64,000 bases of DNA from Embiotoca jacksoni. Taxonomy: Eukaryota; Chordata; Actinopteri; Embiotocidae. The notes below the pieces were generated by a model. That model was given only the letters and a program-made list of their open reading frames with translations, did not search any database and had not been told where the DNA came from. Positions 62,712 to 64,000 of this stretch are shown piece after piece (positions within the stretch are counted from its first letter, which is position 1; each line of letters starts with the position of its first letter). The stretch lies in the NCBI GenBank assembly GCA_022577435.1, contig JAKOON010000027.1, forward strand, positions 3,990,122 through 4,054,121, read 5' to 3'. Made by a program: the position numbers and the translations under genes.

Positions 62712-63249
62712 GATCTCTGAAATTACAACATATAGCAAGCAATTTGGACTTCACTGATCTATGGGATATATTGTGGCGCCTAATAAATAAATGGCAGACT
62801 CTTCAAGGTGGTTGCCACTTAAGTGAAGTGGAGGACATTCAGAGAGGCATTATGGGCCACTTTTGCCATCAATAACACAAAATGGAACCTGAATCTGAAG
62901 GCAGCAGAGAGCATACTGATATTAAACGCATCAGGGACACAACACGGGAGCATAAAAATAAACCATGCTCAAGGATTATTATAGAAAAAGAGATACAACA
63001 CGTCACAACGGTATTATAAACTCACTGCACAACCCCGCAGGCAAAATTACGTCCCAGTTTTGTGCGTCTATAACTGGGCTCAGACAAGAGCTCCCATATG
63101 TCCCGTGCTCCTCCACTGACCTGCTGGTAGTTCTCATCTTCGGGCTGGAAGCCGTTGTCGATGGGCTGAAACCTCAGGTTGATATGAGGGAAATTGTGCA
63201 GCCAGTGAGTCCACCAGGGCGCAATGTAATCCACCCGAGCCGAAGACAT
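9975..63249 (-). CDS. ttyh2: Tweety family member 2 (ttyh2), complete 14-exon gene
   Basis: Spliced minus-strand gene. Coding exons, in transcript order, are 63249-63121, 49141-48969, 41268-41157, 31025-30805, 27401-27306, 20633-20561, 17107-17038, 16935-16880, 14537-14445, 14311-14219, 13818-13676, 12663-12478, 12378-12300 and 10055-9975. They sum to 1605 bp and give 534 residues plus TAG, the usual TTYH2 length. Every intron is GT-AG and the reading frame is unbroken. Tweety proteins are dimeric five-pass plasma-membrane glycoproteins, first described as large-conductance or volume-regulated chloride channels. Later cryo-EM work questioned the pore and suggested lipid handling. Visible features are membrane segments near residues 44-70, 87-107, 213-235, 245-262 and 386-410; RGD at 164-166; extracellular Cys274, 300, 367 and 382; sequons at N129, N301 and N352; and a cytoplasmic tail with PPSY at 506-509, a NEDD4-type WW-domain ligand. 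Paralogue choice (TTYH2 rather than TTYH1 or TTYH3) rests on the N-terminus, the RDYDDID tail block and the kif19 neighbour. A teleost ttyh2-like duplicate cannot be fully excluded. Confidence 0.95.
10056..12299 (-). other. ttyh2: ttyh2 intron 13 (2,244 bp)
   Basis: AT-rich intron with short A runs. No exon, repeat element or RNA gene was recognised. Confidence 0.8.
12300..12378 (-). CDS. ttyh2: ttyh2 coding exon 13 (residues 482-508)
   Basis: The exon encodes NQTALFGGNPRYENVPLIGR followed by GSPPPS. NPRYENVPLIGR is the most conserved cytoplasmic motif of vertebrate tweety proteins. The exon ends within the PPxY motif, whose tyrosine comes from exon 14. The acceptor is CTTCCCAG and the donor GTACGT. 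The intron before it is only 99 bp. Confidence 0.95.
12478..12663 (-). CDS. ttyh2: ttyh2 coding exon 12 (residues 420-482, cytoplasmic tail)
   Basis: The exon encodes RDYDDIDEEDPFNPRARR, then HSFCSYSSSVGSQSSLHPP and LTNAPMSEYM. The acidic RDYDDID-DPFNP block and the serine-rich SFCSYSS stretch are diagnostic for TTYH2 over its paralogues. The region is hydrophilic and probably disordered, and it is rich in possible phosphosites. The acceptor is GTGTCTAG and the donor GTGAGT. Met482 is split AT/G. Confidence 0.96.
12664..13675 (-). other. ttyh2: ttyh2 intron 11 (1,012 bp)
   Basis: About a fifth of this intron is the piggyBac-type MITE at 13261-13470. The remainder is plain AT-rich sequence. 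Confidence 0.85.
13261..13470. mobile_element. piggyBac-type MITE with TTAA target duplications
   Basis: A 210-bp element flanked on both sides by TTAA (13257-13260 and 13471-13474). The ends are perfect inverted repeats beginning CCCTCCCGTTGTCCTTGG, and the symmetry runs nearly to the centre (arms about 85-90 bp, a loop near 13346-13382). TTAA duplication with CCC termini is the signature of piggyBac-superfamily elements. There is no transposase, so it is non-autonomous. Confidence 0.92.
13676..13818 (-). CDS. ttyh2: ttyh2 coding exon 11 (residues 373-420, fifth membrane segment)
   Basis: The exon encodes DYLDSMVGVCYDGVEGVLYL, then CLFSVLASCAFTVMLCAIP and RAWRQIACR. GVCYDGVEG carries Cys382. 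The hydrophobic run from about 386 to 410 is the last membrane segment, followed by the basic cytoplasmic PRAWRQ. The acceptor is TTTATAG and the donor GTCAGT. Arg420 is split AG/G. Confidence 0.95.
13819..14218 (-). other. ttyh2: ttyh2 intron 10 (400 bp)
   Basis: A short GT-AG intron with donor GTTTGT and acceptor TTTATAG. I see nothing else in it. Confidence 0.85.
14219..14311 (-). CDS. ttyh2: ttyh2 coding exon 10 (residues 342-372)
   Basis: The exon encodes RDLLGIQHLLNSSEASLHQL followed by TALLDCRGLNK. It holds the sequon N352-S-S and extracellular Cys367 in the conserved DCRGL motif. The acceptor is TCCGCAG and the donor GTTTGT. It is 93 bp and phase 0 on both sides, like exon 9, so skipping either exon would keep the frame. 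Intron 9 is only 133 bp. Confidence 0.95.
14445..14537 (-). CDS. ttyh2: ttyh2 coding exon 9 (residues 311-341)
   Basis: The exon encodes PLTIFQRSLTTMQIQIQGLL followed by QFAVPLFPTAE, almost identical to the human TTYH2 FQRALTTMQIQ and LLQFAVPLFSTAE blocks. This is extracellular helical domain. The acceptor is TTTGCAG and the donor GTATCA, a weak donor at +4 to +6. The length is 93 bp, phase 0 at both ends. Confidence 0.95.
14745..15000. repeat. CACATGTG/CACGTG-rich degenerate stretch
   Basis: Many overlapping palindromic words (CACATGT, ACATGTG, CACGTG) occur in both orientations over about 250 bp of ttyh2 intron 8. The pattern fits a decayed foldback repeat better than a cluster of E-box sites. 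Confidence 0.5.
16221..16256. repeat. GT then poly-G tract
   Basis: Six GT units followed by 24 G residues on the plus strand, so a C run in the ttyh2 pre-mRNA. Assembly length here is likely to be unreliable. Confidence 0.95.
16880..16935 (-). CDS. ttyh2: ttyh2 coding exon 8 (residues 292-310)
   Basis: The smallest coding exon (56 bp) encodes IVHYYLYCNQTLSNPFQQ. The YYLYC and NPFQQ blocks match TTYH2, with Cys300 conserved. N301-Q-T is a sequon that I do not recall in human TTYH2. The acceptor is TTCCACAG and the donor GTAGGG. Only 102 bp of intron separates it from exon 7. Confidence 0.94.
17038..17107 (-). CDS. ttyh2: ttyh2 coding exon 7 (residues 269-292)
   Basis: The exon encodes GTSDFCVSPDKYIMSQTKG and then IIAA. 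TSDFCV carries Cys274, one of the extracellular cysteines conserved in tweety proteins. The acceptor is AATTTCAG and the donor GTGAGC. The exon is 70 bp and leaves one base of Asp292. Human TTYH2 has an N-x-T sequon in this stretch; here the position reads MSQT and the asparagine is missing. Confidence 0.94.
17491..17568. repeat. CA microsatellite
   Basis: CA dinucleotide tract with CGCACA interruptions at its left end, 384 bp downstream of the exon 7 acceptor on the plus axis (within intron 6). Confidence 0.97.
17856..17941. repeat. CA microsatellite
   Basis: CA tract of about 86 bp with three CGCACA interruptions near its right end, in ttyh2 intron 6. Confidence 0.97.
20341..20400. repeat. 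CA microsatellite
   Basis: CA tract of about 60 bp, 160 bp from the exon 6 donor in ttyh2 intron 6. Confidence 0.97.
20561..20633 (-). CDS. ttyh2: ttyh2 coding exon 6 (residues 244-268, fourth membrane segment)
   Basis: A 73-bp exon encodes MMVFGVLMLILSWTSLGADL and then ATAV, membrane segment 4 with the family LSW-SLG motif. The acceptor is CCCTGCAG and the donor GTGAGC. It ends in phase 0. A short run of four CAGT-type repeats lies just beyond the donor at 20521-20536. Confidence 0.94.
22030..22053. repeat. TA microsatellite
   Basis: About twelve TA units in ttyh2 intron 5. Confidence 0.95.
23070..23098. repeat. CT microsatellite
   Basis: About fourteen CT units in ttyh2 intron 5 (AG in the pre-mRNA). 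Confidence 0.95.
23460..23740 (-). pseudogene. Decayed non-LTR retrotransposon (LINE) reverse transcriptase fragment
   Basis: The minus strand of 23612-23641 reads GVPQGSVLGP, the universal non-LTR reverse transcriptase block, preceded in frame by IAWYGLNAIK and followed by LYF. About 25-35 codons further on, near 23523-23543, VDDTVL followed by a stop matches the catalytic YADDTVLY box with Y/A changes. Stops and frame breaks show it is dead. It lies in the same strand sense as ttyh2. The clade (L2, CR1, Rex1 or Jockey type) cannot be fixed from this piece. Confidence 0.85.
24021..24066 (+). repeat. LINE-like 3' tail
   Basis: A plus-strand stretch ending AATTTCCCCACTAATAAAGT and then CTTATCTCG resembles the 3' ends of teleost LINE copies, which commonly end AATAAAG followed by short TATCT-like repeats. 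No coding part in this orientation was seen next to it. Confidence 0.45.
24212..24876. mobile_element. Inverted-repeat DNA element, unclassified
   Basis: The left end (GTTTCCACCTTGCATCAACA onward) and the reverse complement of the right end (GTTTCCACCTGACTTCAGCA onward) align for about 70 bp, sharing the words CATGCGTCCC, AGATCGGATC and GTGG-CAGC. This is the layout of a non-autonomous DNA transposon of about 665 bp. No target duplication or transposase was identified, so the exact limits are approximate. Confidence 0.7.
27306..27401 (-). CDS. ttyh2: ttyh2 coding exon 5 (residues 212-244, third membrane segment)
   Basis: The exon encodes WLTYLLLLILDLIICLLACL and then GLAKQSRWLLT, which is transmembrane segment 3 with the conserved GLAK-S-R cytoplasmic end. 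The acceptor is CCTGCAG and the donor GTGAGT. The exon completes Arg212 and leaves two bases of Thr244. Confidence 0.95.
29087..29215. mobile_element. GC-rich foldback element
   Basis: Outer 11-bp inverted arms (AATTAAAACTG and CAGTTTTAATT) enclose 33-bp inner arms at 29110-29142 and 29160-29192. The inner arms share a 16-bp perfect core, CGCTGCACGTCGGGGA, with a 17-bp loop. The strong stem is far more GC-rich than its surroundings. It could be a terminal part of a larger teleost repeat that continues to about 29750. Confidence 0.75.
29216..29750. repeat. Unclassified repeat-like stretch beside the foldback
   Basis: Contains an inverted pair, AAAAGTGACCCAAAA (29297-29311) and TTTTGGGTCACTTTTT (29347-29362), and a mixed-composition segment with CCGCCAAAA and AAATGGCGGACTT words. 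I believe similar sequence is dispersed in fish genomes, but this is memory, not a search. Confidence 0.4.
30805..31025 (-). CDS. ttyh2: ttyh2 coding exon 4 (residues 139-212, RGD region)
   Basis: This is the largest coding exon (221 bp). It encodes much of the first extracellular domain: VSGTMGSMKSG, then HQHLARLDEIFATRGDY, and near the end DQTANIEYYR. RGD at 164-166 is shared with human TTYH1 and TTYH2, where it has been proposed as an integrin-binding site. The acceptor is CCCTCCAG and the donor GTGAGG. Arg212 is split AG/G across the junction. Confidence 0.96.
31459..31530 (+). repeat. Dispersed repeat, copy 1
   Basis: The sequence AGAAGGTGGCGTTAATGCAC, then CCAGCCGCCATT and a GAAGAAGA tail, is shared with 55078-55148. 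This is a short dispersed repeat whose GCCGCCATT plus AAGAAGAAG ending I associate with fish transposon tails. Confidence 0.65.
38958..39399. mobile_element. Non-autonomous DNA transposon with about 100-bp inverted ends
   Basis: The left end (AACCAGTATCACGGCAAAGC) and the reverse complement of the right end (AACCCAGTGTCACGGCAAAG) align for about 100 bp with scattered mismatches, sharing GGCGTGAAAGT and CACGTTTT further in. The element is about 442 bp with no open reading frame. The superfamily is unknown and no target duplication was recognised. Confidence 0.8.
41157..41268 (-). CDS. ttyh2: ttyh2 coding exon 3 (residues 101-138)
   Basis: The exon encodes VAVGVGFYGNSETNDGVYQL and continues through ANHTLGGVDSL. 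FYGNSETNDG is one of the most conserved tweety blocks, at the exit of membrane segment 2. N129-H-T is a sequon at a site glycosylated in family members. The acceptor is TCTGCAG, the donor GTAGGT, and the 112-bp length completes Cys101 and ends in phase 0. Confidence 0.96.
41269..48968 (-). other. ttyh2: ttyh2 intron 2 (7,700 bp)
   Basis: Non-coding. It contains a 22-bp tandem duplication at 43944-43987 and short homopolymers (44070-44098 and 46725-46744). The 100-codon plus-strand frame at 42931-43233 has no recognisable similarity or splice context. Confidence 0.8.
43944..43987. repeat. 22-bp tandem duplication
   Basis: Two adjacent copies of a 22-bp unit (ATTTTGCCCCGGCGTGGCAG plus two bases, 43944-43965 and 43966-43987) differ only at the last base. 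It is intronic. Confidence 0.85.
48969..49141 (-). CDS. ttyh2: ttyh2 coding exon 2 (residues 44-101, first membrane segment)
   Basis: The acceptor CTCTGCAG precedes SLMFLGCVAAAGLGLNLL. The exon encodes transmembrane segment 1 (about 44-70), a cysteine cluster (CLCCC), an acidic/basic cytoplasmic loop (RKDEEEESKK) and the start of segment 2 (CCVTWSAVTAGL). It is 173 bp and ends with two bases of the Cys101 codon before the donor GTGAGA. The CCVTW block is typical of the family. Confidence 0.96.
51704..51753. repeat. CA microsatellite
   Basis: CA tract with CGCACA interruptions in ttyh2 intron 1. Confidence 0.95.
51926..51963. repeat. CA microsatellite
   Basis: CA tract preceded by a short C run, about 170 bp from the neighbouring CA tract. 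Confidence 0.95.
53360..53407. repeat. Long T run followed by A run
   Basis: About 31 T residues directly followed by an A-rich run of about 17 nt. It could fold back on itself in RNA. It may mark two poly(A)-tailed insertions joined end to end, or slippage. Confidence 0.85.
53541..53635. repeat. CA microsatellite with CG interruptions
   Basis: The longest CA tract in the window (about 95 bp), with a GCGCGCACAC patch in its left half. Confidence 0.97.
55078..55148 (+). repeat. Dispersed repeat, copy 2
   Basis: The second copy of the repeat at 31459-31530, in the same orientation: AGAAGGTGGCAGTGATGCAG, then CCAGCCGCCATTGAACAACA and a GAGAAGAAGAA tail. The two are diverged by roughly a fifth, by eye. 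Confidence 0.65.
55761..55790. repeat. GGT trinucleotide repeat
   Basis: About ten GGT units in ttyh2 intron 1, ending in a G run. Confidence 0.95.
55822..56371. mobile_element. hAT-type non-autonomous DNA transposon
   Basis: Perfect 11-bp terminal inverted repeats CAGGGATGCAC (55822-55832) and GTGCATCCCTG (56361-56371) bound a 550-bp stretch. The right end reads inward CAGGGATGCACCGAACCAAG, a form I associate with fish hAT elements. The 8-bp flanks do not match, so the target duplication has decayed or the family assignment is wrong. Confidence 0.65.
56634..56668. repeat. Poly-C then CA tract
   Basis: About 21 C residues followed by seven CA units on the plus strand. In the pre-mRNA this is UG followed by poly-G. 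Confidence 0.93.
58811..58964. repeat. Cluster of inverted repeats beside a CA tract
   Basis: Perfect arm pairs are 58834-58845/58865-58876 (12 bp), 58898-58913/58939-58954 (16 bp) and 58923-58933/58954-58964 (11 bp). The last two compete for the same bases, so the region can fold in alternative ways. It abuts the CA tract at 58965-59003. Confidence 0.8.
58965..59003. repeat. CA microsatellite
   Basis: CA tract adjoining the right side of a cluster of inverted repeats. Confidence 0.95.
59098..59136. repeat. Perfect 14-bp hairpin
   Basis: Arms AAATATGACTCTTT (59098-59111) and AAAGAGTCATATTT (59123-59136) are exact inverted copies separated by 11 nt. They lie just before the inverted-repeat element starting near 59140. 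Confidence 0.85.
59140..59805. mobile_element. Inverted-repeat DNA element, probably hAT-like MITE
   Basis: The left part contains GACTCAGCTCGCCTTTTTTG followed by GTTTTCC. The reverse complement of the right part contains CGACTCCACTCGCTTTTGGT. Both sides also share GTCATCTCC further in. The ends have drifted, so limits are approximate. The CTCGACTC-then-TTTTGGTTTTCCATTAC layout resembles a dispersed fish repeat. Confidence 0.6.
60231..60311. repeat. CA microsatellite with GACA extension
   Basis: About 34 CA units followed by three GACA-type units (to about 60311), a compound microsatellite in ttyh2 intron 1. Confidence 0.96.
62681..62706. repeat. Poly-T run
   Basis: A run of about 26 T residues (A in the pre-mRNA), possibly the tail of a retroposed sequence in the ttyh2 sense. 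Confidence 0.9.
63121..63249 (-). CDS. ttyh2: ttyh2 coding exon 1 (residues 1-43)
   Basis: The exon begins MSSARVDYIAPWW and ends ENYQQ, the extracellular N-terminus of tweety proteins (human TTYH2 has MQAARVDYIAPWW). The ATG at 63247-63249 has G at -3, and an in-frame TAA lies 13 codons upstream, so this is the first possible methionine of the frame. The exon ends in phase 0 at CAG, followed by the donor GTCAGT at 63120-63115. Confidence 0.96.
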
Positions 63250-64000
63250 CCCTGCCGGGAGAAAAAGTTTAGGCTCCAGCCTAAATTAGCCTCTCAGTCC
63301 CGAAAGCGGGGCAGTCTGGTCCGCTGCCGGGAGATCTTAATCAAGTCTCACATCAAACAAAGGCAACAAGAAAAGCATGCTCGTGCTGTGGAAACACACG
63401 CTCGACCACACATGAGAGAAAAACAAACAAAAAAAAACAAACATGCAAGAAAGTCGCGCGCGGGCAGCAGCCTGGTTGCACAGTGAGAACCGGCGGAGGT
63501 TCTTCTCCTGAAGGCGGAACAATCACTCAGCGCCCATGTCACCGCGTCTCTGTGTGCGGACGACCCGCGGATACTATCCGCGACCCACGGCGGCTCCGAA
63601 CGCACGCGGCCGCGGGGACGCGCATGGAGAGTAGGCACAGGACGCAAGGAGACGCGGGAGCGCGCGCACACACACACACACACACGCCTCCGTTAAGTGG
63701 TTCGGAAATTATAGTCCGGCAGTTCGGCTGAAGTGAAACAGTTCAATAAATACACAGAGTGACTGTGAAGTAAAGACAAAAACCTGCGCAAATGTTGGGT
63801 TGTTTGACGGTCGTTTGGAGCCTCTGCGGATTTAGCTTTTACCGCCACCTAGTGCTCAAACGCGACAATTACAAGGAGCCTGCAGCAGCGCGCGATACCT
63901 GCCCCTCACTTAGGGACGTCCAAGTCTATCACCTGGCAGCTAAAATATCTGAAGCACTAGTCAGCAACTACTTTCAATTATAGGCCTTTTTTTTTTCTCC
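63250..64000 (-). promoter_or_regulatory. ttyh2: ttyh2 5' UTR and CpG-rich promoter region
   Basis: Immediately upstream of the start codon in transcript direction. The block at about 63451-63668 is GC-rich and dense in CpG (runs such as CGCGCGCGGG and GCGGCCGCGGGG), as expected of a CpG-island promoter. A short CA tract lies at 63664-63686. No TATA box was identified and the transcription start cannot be placed. The sequence from about 63700 to 64000 shows nothing I recognise. Confidence 0.6.
63664..63686. repeat. Short CA tract at the ttyh2 promoter
   Basis: About ten CA units at the upstream edge of the CpG-rich block before ttyh2. Confidence 0.9.

Larger units (their letters stand above)
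49142..63120 (-). other. ttyh2: ttyh2 intron 1 (13,979 bp)
   Basis: The largest intron. It holds five long CA tracts, the T-then-A run at 53360-53407, a hAT-type element at 55822-56371, a GGT tract at 55761-55790, a C run at 56634-56654, a hairpin cluster at 58811-58964, a perfect hairpin at 59098-59136 and an inverted-repeat element at about 59140-59805. No nested gene was recognised. Confidence 0.85.

Noticed and set aside
63251..63265. CTTTTTCTCCCGGCAG just before the ttyh2 start codon looks like a splice acceptor
   Set aside because: It could mean an extra non-coding first exon, but pyrimidine tracts are common and no paired donor can be shown; left as an open possibility.
16085..63731. 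CA and poly-purine tracts as CRISPR-like or coding repeats
   Set aside because: They are simple microsatellites without spacers; the Thr/His and Cys/Val ORFs over them are artefacts.
1..64000. tRNA, rRNA or other structured RNA genes
   Set aside because: None was recognised by eye; a covariance-model scan would be needed to exclude small ones.

Overview
This is vertebrate nuclear DNA, most likely from a ray-finned (teleost) fish. It has small exons (56-221 bp) with GT-AG introns, CpG-rich promoter-like stretches, many long CA microsatellites and several inverted-repeat DNA transposons. There is no prokaryotic-style coding. The species cannot be told from the sequence alone. Nearly all ORFs longer than 60 codons are chance frames in introns and repeats. 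The real coding capacity was found by joining minus-strand exons at splice sites and comparing the product with remembered protein families.

The window is dominated by one complete minus-strand gene, tweety family member 2 (ttyh2). It runs from the start codon at 63249 to the stop at 9975-9977 in 14 coding exons, whose lengths sum to 1605 bp (534 codons plus stop). All 13 introns are GT-AG and every phase joins cleanly. The protein has the expected five membrane segments, an RGD site, extracellular cysteines and sequons, and a cytoplasmic tail with a PPxY motif. The 3' UTR ends near a poly(A) signal at 8892-8897.

About 2 kb downstream, on the same strand, lies the 5' end of a second gene, kif19, a kinesin-8 motor of motile cilia. 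Its first coding exon (6877-6915) and second (4854-4934) are present. The rest lies beyond the left edge, and 1-4853 is read as its second intron. In human, TTYH2 and KIF19 are also neighbours in this order and orientation, but DNAI2 sits between them. Here there is no room for it.

The long ttyh2 introns hold most of the other structure: a piggyBac-type MITE with TTAA duplications (13261-13470), a decayed LINE reverse transcriptase (23460-23740), inverted-repeat elements at 24212-24876, 29087-29215, 38958-39399, 55822-56371 and about 59140-59805, and nine long CA tracts. All nine tracts read CA on the + strand, so they are UG repeats in the ttyh2 pre-mRNA. I found no convincing novel protein-coding system. 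The most interesting signals are the locus compaction, the one-sided UG repeats and the clustered foldback structures.
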